Origin: Butyrivibrio sp.
GTDB taxonomy: Bacteria > Bacillota > Clostridia > Lachnospirales > Lachnospiraceae
Reading direction: 5' to 3'
Assembly (NCBI GenBank): GCA_015056495.1
Contig: SVGC01000001.1
Span: 28,720 to 92,719 of the forward strand
Length of the DNA stretch: 64,000 nucleotides
Part shown: piece after piece, positions 25,035 to 34,096 of the stretch
Position numbering within the stretch: position 1 is the first letter of the stretch
How the letters are laid out: each line of letters opens with the position of its first letter
The notes under the pieces: model-generated
The model's database searches: none
What the model was told of the DNA's origin: nothing
What the model saw: the letters and a program-made list of their open reading frames with translations, nothing else
Translations under genes and position numbers: made by a program

Positions 25035-25114
25035 GTGCACTAAATGCACTTGATGATTGATACAAATGAAACATAATGCTATTATTGACCTAACAAATGA
25101 TAGTGCAAAAGCAC
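25035..25114 (+). promoter_or_regulatory. Promoter with two candidate LacI-type operators
   Basis: The -35 TTGATA (25057-25062), a 17-bp spacer and the -10 TATTAT (25080-25085) form a good promoter for the GH32-like gene. Inverted repeats GTGCA-CTAAA-TGCAC (25035-25049) and GTGC-AAAA-GCAC (25103-25114) flank it, upstream of -35 and just past the start site. That is a repression geometry expected for the divergent LacI protein. Confidence 0.7.
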
Positions 25115-25127
25115 CAAAGGAGGAACA

Positions 25128-26642
25128 ATGAAAAAGACACTAATATCGTTGTTGGTGGGCATTATCGCCATATCCAGTGTTGGGTGTGCAAATGTAACAT
25201 CTGATGCAGAGGAAGCGGAGCAGATAGTGGAAGAGGAATATTTAGGAGAAAGTATAGAAGACCATGTACTTTTCCCGGCGTCAGTGGAAGGGCTTGTGGG
25301 CGATACAATGCCTTTTTATGACGAGGGAACGTACAACATATTCTATCTGGCAGATCAGAGAGCAGGTAAACAGGGGTATCATCCATGGGCATTGATGCAG
25401 ACATCTGATTTTACTTCTTATGATGATAAAGGAGTGGTCATCAATTATGGCGACAGCATTGAAGATCAGGATATAGCCCTTGGAACAGGAAGTGTCGTCA
25501 AGGATGAGAATGGCACCTATCATGCTTTTTATACAGGTCATAATGATTCATATGAACCAAAAGAAGCTGTTATGCATGCAACCAGTTCTGACATGATCAC
25601 TTGGACAAAAATACCGGAAGATACTTTGTATGCCAGTGAAGACTATTCACAAAATGATTTCAGGGATCCATATGTATTCTATGTTGATGAAGAAAGTTGC
25701 TATTACATGCTTGTTGCTACAAGAAAAGACAACATGGGAATAATTGCCAAGTATACTTCCAAGGATCTTACGACCTGGGAAGATGCAGGAGTTTTTTTTG
25801 AAAATGATATGGGCAATGATTCCAATCTGGAATGTCCTACACTGCTTGAATATAAGGGAAAGTGGTATCTGTCATTTTCAGATCAGTGGCCCCATAGACT
25901 GGTACATTATCGTATAGCAGACTCCATAAATGGCGAATTTGAGAAGCCGGCTCAGGATATTTTTGACTGCAATGGTTTCTATGCCGGCAGGATGGAGACT
26001 GATGGCGACAATCTATATGTGGTTGGATGGAATGGAACCAAAAAGAGTCATATAGATACTGAAGACTATGACTGGGGCGGTAACATGGTCACACACAAGC
26101 TGGTGCAGCATGAAGACGGGACACTTACGCCAGTACTTAATCCAAGCATAGAGCAGGCGCTAAATAATGAAATTGATCTGGCACCGACAAAGCTTACAGA
26201 AACGTCCCGATTTGAAGATGGCACAGTTAGTTTTGCCGGTGAAGAATACGAGGTTGCTGTTTTCAAAAATATTCTGGGAAGCTATCTTCTTAAGACTACA
26301 ATCAAAGATTTTGATAAAGAGGGCATGTTTGGATTCTGCTTTAATACCAATGATGAAAATGTGGGAAGGCTTAATATCATTTTTAATGCAGGCAATAACA
26401 GGATCGAGTTCTACAATGATACCAATATCATGGAGAGATCAGCCCAGTCATATGTTGATTATGCAATTTCAGAAAAGGATGAGCTAAAGATATCAATGCT
26501 CATTGCAGATGGCGTGGTGACAATGTATGTAAATGATGAGATTGCCTTTACTACAAGAATGTATTTATCACAAGGTTCTGAATGGGGAGTTTTCAGCGTG
26601 AGCTCAGAAGCAAGTTTTGAGGATATGAAATTGTATAAATAA
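25128..26642 (+). CDS. GH32-like glycoside hydrolase lipoprotein
   Basis: A 504-residue lipoprotein (SSVGC, lipid Cys20). It has the five-bladed beta-propeller of the GH32/GH68/GH43 group and a C-terminal beta-sandwich from about residue 350, as in fructan hydrolases. Candidate catalytic residues fit GH32 spacing: Asp59 in VGDTMPFY (the usual WMNDPNG block is diverged), Asp180 in FRDPYVF (RDP motif) and Glu235 in LECPTLL (EC motif). Likely substrates are beta-fructosides, but the altered first motif leaves room for another sugar. RBS AAAGGAGG. Divergent LacI and flanking inverted elements make a self-contained cassette. Confidence 0.78.
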   Translation: MKKTLISLLVGIIAISSVGCANVTSDAEEAEQIVEEEYLGESIEDHVLFPASVEGLVGDTMPFYDEGTYNIFYLADQRAGKQGYHPWALMQTSDFTSYDDKGVVINYGDSIEDQDIALGTGSVVKDENGTYHAFYTGHNDSYEPKEAVMHATSSDMITWTKIPEDTLYASEDYSQNDFRDPYVFYVDEESCYYMLVATRKDNMGIIAKYTSKDLTTWEDAGVFFENDMGNDSNLECPTLLEYKGKWYLSFSDQWPHRLVHYRIADSINGEFEKPAQDIFDCNGFYAGRMETDGDNLYVVGWNGTKKSHIDTEDYDWGGNMVTHKLVQHEDGTLTPVLNPSIEQALNNEIDLAPTKLTETSRFEDGTVSFAGEEYEVAVFKNILGSYLLKTTIKDFDKEGMFGFCFNTNDENVGRLNIIFNAGNNRIEFYNDTNIMERSAQSYVDYAISEKDELKISMLIADGVVTMYVNDEIAFTTRMYLSQGSEWGVFSVSSEASFEDMKLYK

Positions 26643-26655
26643 TTGGAGCTTCATT

Positions 26656-26863
26656 GAGTCACTGGGGACGTATCAAATTGACTCATTGGCATATATTTTT
26701 TGTGTGAGTTCAAATAGAAATCCGCACTGGCTGCGGATTTCGTGAGAACATGATTCAAGAGGCAAATAGGCTCTGCGACGAAGTCGCCTTTAAATAGCCT
26801 ATTTGCAGTATTTTTGTCACAAAGTGACAAAAATGAGTCAAATTGATACGTCCCCGCTGACTC
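26656..26863. repeat. 208-bp composite palindromic element, right (inverted) copy
   Basis: The reverse complement matches 23652-23856 along its whole length apart from a few substitutions and a short diverged tract near one end. It contains the 96-bp module at 26711-26806, with the linker CGTGAGAACATGATTC on the plus strand at 26741-26756. It lies 13 bp after the GH32-like gene and ends 26 bp before the start of the giant repeat protein. Confidence 0.9.
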
Positions 26864-26889
26864 AGCGACAAGTATATTGGGAGAAACTT

Positions 26890-29800
26890 ATGGGGAATAT
26901 ATTAAATAAAATCATAGAAAAGGTAATCAAATATAAGGTGGCAGCAGGTATTGCAGTATTGGGAATAGGTACTGTGACAACCGCAGCTGTTGCCATGAAC
27001 AGACAGGAAATAGTACAGGAGATAACTGTAATTGAAGATGAGGTACTGCCTCTGGCTAGCAAATGGCCGACATCTTTTAATACTGATGATTATGTAGAGC
27101 CGGAATTTGTTGATGATGAGAGCAGAACTAACAATGCTTTTAATGTTGCGGATTTCGGAGAACAGGGTTCAAATGGCTGGTTTTACAGATATGGATCATC
27201 TCAGGATCCAACAAGATCCAAGCAGATAGAGTCATTTGATGGTGAAAAGTATTATCAGATCGGACATAACGGACTGGAGATCAAATCTGATTTTATCCAT
27301 ACTGCAGAGGGGACTTCTCCTATAATCGAGTGGAGAGCTGCGCAGGCTGGCAATATCAATATCCAGTTTACGTATGTGAAAAATGTGAATAATGACAAGA
27401 ACCCTTCATATCCTGATGGTGTGACATTATACGTATATAAAGGTGAAGAGGCAATAGGCAGATACACGGTAGATGCTTATACAGACAAGGAAGAAATAGT
27501 GGAAGAGACTATTGATGATCTCTACGTTGATGAGCTGGAAAGTCTGTATTTTGTAGTTGATCCCAATATGAATAATGCCTATGATGGAGGCTCTCTCTAT
27601 GTGGCAATAGCTGACGTAAATGCCCAGGGACCAAGTGTGGTCAAGGACAAAAACAGGATTGATAATAATGCCTATTCTATTGACGACTATGGAAAACAGG
27701 GATCAAATGGTTGGACGTACATGTGTGGCAAGACTGTTGCAGATGCAAGACTTGTTTCTACTGAAAAAGATGGAGAGTATATGAACGTGACATCTCCAAA
27801 TCTTAAGCTCAGTCAGTTTTTTATTCATCCAGCGATCAATGACGCAGCAATGTTGTGCTGGCAACCATATTCAGATGGAGCTGTTGAGATTAGAGGTACC
27901 TACAAGAAGTTTGAGCAAAATGATGGTAATCCACAGTGGCCTGATGGAGTAACGGTTTCAATTTATAAGAATGGAGAAAAACTTTTTTCACAGCATATTG
28001 ATGCACCTGATTCAGGTGAAAAAGAGATTTCGTTCAGAGAAAAAAATGTATCGCTGACGACAAGCGACAGATTGTATTTTGTTGTAGACGCAGGCACTAA
28101 TGCATCATATGATGGCGGTTGTTTTGACATATCAATACTTGACAGGACTGATGCTACAACAGAAAAAGATATTGTAATAGAAGGCGATGATAAGAGAGAC
28201 AACAATGCTGACGTAAAATATGATTTTGGAAAACAGGGCGCAAACGGATGGTTTTTCCAGGAAGGGTATGGAGATGATCCAAATGAAACCTACAATATGC
28301 GCGTGTTTGATGAAAAAGAGTATCGCTATATCGATGGAAGTAATCTTGAAATCAAAGGAGATTTTGTGAATCCTGGCCGTGGAAAGTCAGCGGTCATAAA
28401 ATGGAGGGTTGCTCAGACTGGAAAAGTAATGTTGAAGGCTGCCTATACCAAGTTTAAAAATGAAGATAAAAATCCGTCATGGCCTGATGGAACCAGAGTA
28501 ACAATCTATTACAATGATACAGTGATATCCCAGGAGGAATTTGCTCCGGATACAAGGCAGGAAATCACTAAGAGAATGGATGTAGATTCCATGGATGTAA
28601 AAAAAGGCGACTACATCACTATGGTGGTCAATGCCAAGGCAAACAATGCTTACGATGCCGGAAAGTATGAATTTGCTGTATATGACCTGACTGGAATGAC
28701 AACAGAAGATGATATTGCAATAGATACAAGCGAAACAAGGCAGAATTTTGCTGACGTTAAGTATGATTTTGGAGAGCAGGGCAAAAACGGCTGGTTCTAT
28801 CAGGAAGGCCTGACCCTTGGAAACAATAAGCGTTTGGATATAAACATGCGCTCATATGATTCAGTAGAAGAGAGATATCTGGATTCCAGAGACCTTGAGA
28901 TAAAGCGTGATTTTGTTAATCCAGGAAAAGGGGAGGCTGCAGTTATCAAATGGAAAGCTGCCCAAAGCGGAACAATCAAGATTGACGCTTCTTATACAAA
29001 ACTTAAAAATGAAGATAAGAATCCTGACTGGCCTGATGGAACTATAGTAACAATCTATCATAATGAAAAAGTGCTTGTGCAGGAAGAATTTACACCGGAT
29101 ACATTAAAAGAGATAACTAAAAGACTGGATGTTGCTTCGGTAGACGTAGCGCAAAACGATTGTATCACAATGGTGGTGGACCCAAAGGATAACAATGCTT
29201 ACGATGCAGGTAAATACGAATTTTCAATAAAAGGACTTTCACCGCTTACCGGTACGACAGAAAAAGATATAGATGCCAAACTGAAAGTGCGCAGTAACAA
29301 TGCTTCCATTCAGGATGACTTTGGAGAACAGGGCAAAAATGGTTGGTTCTATCAGTCTGGTTATTATCTTGATCCATTTTTTGCAGTAAATGTTGAGACT
29401 TATCAGGAAAATGAAAAGTATACAACTAATGATGGTGTGGAGATAAAAAGAGATTACATTGTGCCTGCCAATAAGGGAAGATCTGCCAATGTAAAATGGG
29501 TTGTTCCTCAAAATGGTAAGATTGACATTCTTGCTTCATATACAAAACTGAAAAATGAAGACAAAAATCCTGATTGGCCAGATGGCGTAACAGTTTATCT
29601 TATGAAAAATGATGAGGTGCTAAAACAAGAAGGATTTGAACCTCTTGTTGACAGCGAGACCACAAAAGATCTGTCGGTAGAAGGACTTGAAGTTCATGAA
29701 GGTGATTGTATCACTTTAATGGTAGATGGTAGAGAAAATACAGCATATGATGGTGGTAATTTTACCTTCGTAATTGAAGATGCAGAGCTCCGTACCATGA

Positions 29801-31938
29801 ATATGGTCAACAACAGTGGTTCCAACTATGCCAACCTTGCTTATGATTTTGGAGAGCAGGGCTCAAATGGCTGGTACTATCTGGAAGGCAGAAGTATTAA
29901 CAGAGCAGAGGTATTGTCGAAAAAAACTCCTGATAATACAGGTTATGTGTCCAGAAAACAAAAAAATCTTGAGATCAAGAAGGATTTTGTACAGCCAAGA
30001 TTAAATGCAGATGCAATGTACAAATGGGTTGTAGCAGCAGATGGCGAAATTGATATTACAGGCTTGTACACTAAGTTTGGACATGAAGATCCAAATTCAG
30101 GCTGGCCTGATGGAGTGACCATCAACATATATAAAAACAATACCAATATATATTCAGAGAAATGTAATTGTTCAAAGGGTGAAGGCAATAACAATGTAAG
30201 AGAAATCAATATAAAGAAACTTGCTGTTAAAAAGGGAGATATACTGACATTTGATATTGGCTGCAACAAGAACAATGCATGGGATGGCGGAAGACTTGAG
30301 ATTGATATTGCTGATTCTAACGGCATCAAGGTAGTAGTCGGTGATGAAGAACGTAGTAATAATACGGTTCTTGGAGCAATAGAATCGATGAAACAGGGAA
30401 CAGACGGATGGTGGTTCCTGGAAGGTAATGATCCTCTATATGCAAGGGTTCTTACATATCAGAATGATGACAAGTCAGCATTTATCTCACCGTCCAATAA
30501 TGGGCTCGAGATGAAGAAAGATTTTGTTCATTCTGGCGAGAAGAAAGCGGCTATATATCAGTGGGTCGTATATGAAGATGGACTGATCGATGTACTAGGG
30601 GATTATACAAAATTTGGGCATAACGATCAAAATCCTTCATATCCAGATGGCGTCCAGTTATCAATTTATTTAAATGGGGAAAAGCTTGATGCCAAGGATG
30701 TAGAAGTAAAGCAGGGTGATGGCAACGACACTAAAGCTGATTTTATGTTTACAAAGCTGGAAGTAAAAAGGGGAGATAAACTCTCTTTTGTAATAAGTGC
30801 TAAAAACAATATATCCTACGATGCTGGAAGGTTATCGGTAAGTATTTACAAGGCAAAAGAGAAGACTGAAGGAGATGAAGGCAGAACTAATACAACCTGC
30901 CTCTATGATGCTTTCGGTGAGCAGGGTTCAGACGGCTGGCACTATGGAATGTGCGACTGGGACGGCAAGAACTTTGAAGAACTGGGCTTTGATGCAGAAA
31001 ATAACAGATATTATAATGATGGAAAACCAGAGCTTAAACCTGATTTTGTAGAGCCAGGAAATGGCCGGAATGCAGCATATCAATGGGAAGTAGCTCAAAC
31101 AGGCAAGATAAGAGTAAAAGGAAGCTATACTAAATTTGCCAATAATGCAGATCCTGAGGCTAATGGAGTCTGCATGCGTATATTTGTAAATGGCGAAGAA
31201 AAGAAATGGATTGGTTCTCAGGGCAATTTTGATTCAGAGCAGGTAAAAGAATTTGATGAGGTATATACAGTTCATGAAGGAGACATCATAATGTTTGCTA
31301 TCGATCCTGATGGCAATGACAGTTATGATGGTGGAAGACTTGCAGTAAATATCACAGATGCTGATGCTCCTGCTTCTGGTGATGACCCTGGTACAACAGA
31401 TGATCCAATTGGAGATGATCCAATTACTGATGATCCTGAACCGGATGGCAGAACCAATAATGCCAGTCTGTCTGGTGATTTTGGCGCTCAAGGTTCTAAC
31501 GGATGGTATTATGGAATGTGCGACTGGAACGGTCAGAACTTTGCACAGCTTGAATTTGACGCAGACAGCAATAGATATTACAACAATGGCAAGCCAGAGC
31601 TTAAAGCTGATTTTGTTGAGCCTGGTAATTGGCGCAACGCAGCATATCAGTGGGTAGTAGCTGAGGATGGAACTATTGTTATCAGCGGTTCATATACTAA
31701 ATTTGCCAACAGTGCAGACCCGGATGCCAATGGTGTCTGCATGCGAATCTTCATCAATGGTGAAGAGAAAAAATGGATTGGTGGCTCAACTCAGGGTAAT
31801 TTTGATAATGAAGTAGTGGTGGACTTCACAGAGACCTACACGGTTCAAAAAGGCGATATCATTACTTTCGCCATAGACCCTGACGGCAACGACAGCTACG
31901 ACGGCGGTCGCCTTGCAGTTACCATATCACCACAATAA
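26890..31938 (+). CDS. Giant exported protein with nine ~180-residue repeats
   Basis: A 1682-residue protein I cannot assign to a family. After a signal or anchor segment (VAAGIAVLGIGTVTTAAVAM) come nine units of roughly 175-185 residues. Each starts with a version of RTNNA...DFGEQGSNGWFY (FGEQG near residues 89, 267, 446, 626, 810, 988, 1167, 1343 and 1530). Units contain NPSWPDGV-type and IYKNGE-type motifs and end in NNAYDGG or DSYDGGR. Alternating beta-rich sequence with conserved Trp and Asp suggests carbohydrate-binding-like beta-sandwiches. Units 8 and 9 form a diverged subtype joined by an Asp/Pro linker. The ATG at 26890 follows GGGAGA; the open frame upstream only crosses the repeat element. 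Confidence 0.8.
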   Translation: MGNILNKIIEKVIKYKVAAGIAVLGIGTVTTAAVAMNRQEIVQEITVIEDEVLPLASKWPTSFNTDDYVEPEFVDDESRTNNAFNVADFGEQGSNGWFYRYGSSQDPTRSKQIESFDGEKYYQIGHNGLEIKSDFIHTAEGTSPIIEWRAAQAGNINIQFTYVKNVNNDKNPSYPDGVTLYVYKGEEAIGRYTVDAYTDKEEIVEETIDDLYVDELESLYFVVDPNMNNAYDGGSLYVAIADVNAQGPSVVKDKNRIDNNAYSIDDYGKQGSNGWTYMCGKTVADARLVSTEKDGEYMNVTSPNLKLSQFFIHPAINDAAMLCWQPYSDGAVEIRGTYKKFEQNDGNPQWPDGVTVSIYKNGEKLFSQHIDAPDSGEKEISFREKNVSLTTSDRLYFVVDAGTNASYDGGCFDISILDRTDATTEKDIVIEGDDKRDNNADVKYDFGKQGANGWFFQEGYGDDPNETYNMRVFDEKEYRYIDGSNLEIKGDFVNPGRGKSAVIKWRVAQTGKVMLKAAYTKFKNEDKNPSWPDGTRVTIYYNDTVISQEEFAPDTRQEITKRMDVDSMDVKKGDYITMVVNAKANNAYDAGKYEFAVYDLTGMTTEDDIAIDTSETRQNFADVKYDFGEQGKNGWFYQEGLTLGNNKRLDINMRSYDSVEERYLDSRDLEIKRDFVNPGKGEAAVIKWKAAQSGTIKIDASYTKLKNEDKNPDWPDGTIVTIYHNEKVLVQEEFTPDTLKEITKRLDVASVDVAQNDCITMVVDPKDNNAYDAGKYEFSIKGLSPLTGTTEKDIDAKLKVRSNNASIQDDFGEQGKNGWFYQSGYYLDPFFAVNVETYQENEKYTTNDGVEIKRDYIVPANKGRSANVKWVVPQNGKIDILASYTKLKNEDKNPDWPDGVTVYLMKNDEVLKQEGFEPLVDSETTKDLSVEGLEVHEGDCITLMVDGRENTAYDGGNFTFVIEDAELRTMNMVNNSGSNYANLAYDFGEQGSNGWYYLEGRSINRAEVLSKKTPDNTGYVSRKQKNLEIKKDFVQPRLNADAMYKWVVAADGEIDITGLYTKFGHEDPNSGWPDGVTINIYKNNTNIYSEKCNCSKGEGNNNVREINIKKLAVKKGDILTFDIGCNKNNAWDGGRLEIDIADSNGIKVVVGDEERSNNTVLGAIESMKQGTDGWWFLEGNDPLYARVLTYQNDDKSAFISPSNNGLEMKKDFVHSGEKKAAIYQWVVYEDGLIDVLGDYTKFGHNDQNPSYPDGVQLSIYLNGEKLDAKDVEVKQGDGNDTKADFMFTKLEVKRGDKLSFVISAKNNISYDAGRLSVSIYKAKEKTEGDEGRTNTTCLYDAFGEQGSDGWHYGMCDWDGKNFEELGFDAENNRYYNDGKPELKPDFVEPGNGRNAAYQWEVAQTGKIRVKGSYTKFANNADPEANGVCMRIFVNGEEKKWIGSQGNFDSEQVKEFDEVYTVHEGDIIMFAIDPDGNDSYDGGRLAVNITDADAPASGDDPGTTDDPIGDDPITDDPEPDGRTNNASLSGDFGAQGSNGWYYGMCDWNGQNFAQLEFDADSNRYYNNGKPELKADFVEPGNWRNAAYQWVVAEDGTIVISGSYTKFANSADPDANGVCMRIFINGEEKKWIGGSTQGNFDNEVVVDFTETYTVQKGDIITFAIDPDGNDSYDGGRLAVTISPQ

Positions 31939-31949
31939 CCCCCCTCAAG

Positions 31950-31990
31950 GAATTGCTTGAATGCTTTTGCATTCAGGCAATTCTTTTTTG
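31950..31990 (+). terminator. Intrinsic terminator after the giant repeat gene
   Basis: Perfect 14-bp arms GAATTGCTTGAATG/CATTCAGGCAATTC (one G-T pair) around a CTTTTG loop, followed by six T. Confidence 0.92.
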
Positions 31991-32015
31991 TTGAGACACC
32001 GGGGAGTCACCGGGT

Positions 32016-32085
32016 GAGTCACCGGGGACGTATCAAATTGACTCATTGTGCACAATGAGTCAATTTGATACGTCCCCACTGACTC
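32016..32085. repeat. 70-bp palindromic element, copy 5
   Basis: A GAGTCACCGGGGACGTATC palindrome with a GTGCAC centre. Partial extra copies of the outer GAGTCACCGGG sequence precede it (from 31993), and CCCACTGGCTCA follows, so the ends look stacked or partly duplicated. Confidence 0.9.
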
Positions 32086-32187
32086 CCCACTGGCTCATTT
32101 TTTTGCGAGAAAAAACTAAACAAAATAAAACGGTATGCCGATAAAAGATATGCAATAAAAATTTGATTGTTCTATGAGGGGTTAATT

Positions 32188-33087
32188 ATGTTGAAGGCAG
32201 TGAGAAATACTTTAAGCATTTTGATTCTTTGTTTTGCGGTTCTTTTTTCATCTAGTACGGTGGTACCTGTATTGAAGGCAGGGGCTGCTGATCCATATAC
32301 TACACTTTCCAAAGCTACAAGAAAATATAATGGCGTGGATTATAGCAGTGAGTATAATCCGCTGTATTACTATCTCAATTACCCTGATCTGCAGGCAGCC
32401 TTTGGGGCTGACGGAAATAAGCTCATTGAGCATTACGTGACTCTGGGTAAGGCTGAAAAGCGTGTTGCTAACAGGCTTTTGGGCAACAATTCCAATGCTG
32501 TAGTTCCTACAGGAAAAGAAGATGTAGCAGTCATTCCGATCATCAATAACCATGATAATGGCGGTATGACTGAGAGTCAGGAGATACAGGTAAGATCCAT
32601 CGCCAAGCAGATCGCTGATGGTATCAATCAGGGCGCAGCTGCTTATATAGCAAGTAAGACAGCAAGCAGCAGTAGTTCTTCTTCAAGTAAATCTTCAAAA
32701 AAGACTACAGAAGTGACAGTAACTGAAATTGAAAAGGTTGCCTATGCTGCAGGTGTTGTAAAAGCGTATTGCGATAGAGGTACATATACCACAACAGGCT
32801 CTGTTTATAGAACAGCCTATGGAGTATTTGTTGCAGGAGAGTATTCCTGCGCTGGTGCTACAAGAGCGCTGGGTCTGATCCTTGATTATCTCGGAATCAA
32901 ATGGGAGCATGCCAACATCAATCAGTGGGCTGATCAGTGGTGCAGAGTCATAGTGGATGGCCAGGAAGGCTATTGTGACGGTATATATGGTATTGCAGGT
33001 TATGGCAAACATACCAATGAAGGCGGAGATTCCAAGAACGTTGTTTCTTATAAGGATGTAAGAGAGAAGTTTATTGTTACCAAGTAA
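32188..33087 (+). CDS. Secreted transglutaminase-like protein
   Basis: A 299-residue exported protein with a cleavable signal peptide (ILILCFAVLFSSSTVVPVLKAGA). The N-terminal domain (residues 35-95) has the Lachnospiraceae-type YNGVDYSSEYNPLYYYLNYPDLQAAFG module seen on many surface proteins. A Ser-rich linker leads to a transglutaminase-like papain fold with the putative nucleophile Cys221 (YSCAGATRALGLIL) and His241 (KWEHANINQW). The Asp is probably in YCDGIYG. It may cross-link or cleave surface proteins or peptidoglycan stems. Start chosen at the ATG after GAGGGG. First of three closely spaced exported genes. Confidence 0.75.
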   Translation: MLKAVRNTLSILILCFAVLFSSSTVVPVLKAGAADPYTTLSKATRKYNGVDYSSEYNPLYYYLNYPDLQAAFGADGNKLIEHYVTLGKAEKRVANRLLGNNSNAVVPTGKEDVAVIPIINNHDNGGMTESQEIQVRSIAKQIADGINQGAAAYIASKTASSSSSSSSKSSKKTTEVTVTEIEKVAYAAGVVKAYCDRGTYTTTGSVYRTAYGVFVAGEYSCAGATRALGLILDYLGIKWEHANINQWADQWCRVIVDGQEGYCDGIYGIAGYGKHTNEGGDSKNVVSYKDVREKFIVTK

Positions 33088-33111
33088 AAGACTTTAGTGG
33101 AGTTTTTCCAT

Positions 33112-34086
33112 ATGGCAAAAATGATTATAAAAAAATTCATAGCATTGACGTGCGCTTTTTCATTATTGCTGTATTTGACAGGCATGTATCGCCTTACAGG
33201 AGAGGCTGCAGTTCTCTACAAGATCGATGCCAACACTTTTAAAGGCCATTACGATATAGTTCAGGTCAGGGTAGGTAGCGATGTAGAAGAAATAACGGAG
33301 ATGGCATTTGTAAATATGCTAAATCTCAAATCGATAATTGTTAGTGAGAATAATCCGTATTTTTCTTCATACAGCAATTGCCTGTATAACAAGGATCAGA
33401 CAGTACTTTTATGTTATCCCCAGGCCCTTACAGGAGCATATATTCCTGATACTGTTACTGAGATTGCACCTTATGCGCTCCACGGAGTAGATGATGATAT
33501 CAAGTCTCAGATACGTTCCCTTGTATCTGAGGATGGCGGATTGTCAGAATCAGAAATCTCAGGACCGCATTTTATCCATACTTCCCAAGGATTGTTGTGG
33601 ATAAATAAAAATGGGTCCATGGAATTGCCGTCATCAGGGCTTCTTGGAGACGTTGCATCTCTTATAGATGCGGCCACAAGCTCAGGACAGGGGCAGGAGA
33701 CACAGCTTAAGAAATGCTACAACTTCCTGATCAACAGAATGAGCTATGAGAGAAGTTATGATACTCCTACAGGCAACTGGACTGCGGATTATGCGTCCAA
33801 GGCTCTTTCCACAGGCAAGGGCAACTGCTATGGATATGCAGCAGCAATGGCATATATAGCAGATGGACTTGGGTACAGTGCAAGGATAGCCGTAGGACAG
33901 ATAGAGAGTTCCAACGGAGGCACAACGCCTCATGCATGGACAGAGATCAAAATAGACAATGACTGGTATATTTTCGATGCTGAGATGGAAGACGCGACAG
34001 GCAGGGATCTGTATAAAGTGTCTTTTAACAGTTATCCGATCAAGCCACTGGTCAAGTCTTCGGTTTACACAGTTTCATTAGATTGA
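33112..34086 (+). CDS. Secreted transglutaminase-like protein with BspA-type leucine-rich segment
   Basis: A 324-residue exported protein. The signal peptide (IALTCAFSLLLYLTGM) is followed by a short LRR_5/BspA-like region (VEEITEMAFVNMLNLKSIIV; YIPDTVTEIAPYAL), then a transglutaminase core with the full triad Cys239 (GKGNCYGYAAAMAYIADGLG), His274 (TPHAWTEIKIDNDWY) and Asp289 (IFDAEME). The triad argues for catalytic competence. The pairing with the preceding gene and the next, membrane-anchored product suggests a surface assembly or processing module. The gene starts 24 bp after the previous stop; GGAG is 9 bp before this ATG. Confidence 0.82.
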   Translation: MAKMIIKKFIALTCAFSLLLYLTGMYRLTGEAAVLYKIDANTFKGHYDIVQVRVGSDVEEITEMAFVNMLNLKSIIVSENNPYFSSYSNCLYNKDQTVLLCYPQALTGAYIPDTVTEIAPYALHGVDDDIKSQIRSLVSEDGGLSESEISGPHFIHTSQGLLWINKNGSMELPSSGLLGDVASLIDAATSSGQGQETQLKKCYNFLINRMSYERSYDTPTGNWTADYASKALSTGKGNCYGYAAAMAYIADGLGYSARIAVGQIESSNGGTTPHAWTEIKIDNDWYIFDAEMEDATGRDLYKVSFNSYPIKPLVKSSVYTVSLD

Positions 34087-34096
34087 GGTAGCTGGC

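Noticed and set aside
23652..26863. Classical composite transposon
   Set aside because: No transposase gene lies in or next to the inverted elements and no target duplication was seen at the outer ends, so only a cassette-like arrangement is claimed.
26803..26889. N-terminal extension of the giant repeat protein
   Set aside because: The extra residues are encoded by the repeat element and would bury the signal segment; the ATG at 26890 has its own ribosome-binding site.
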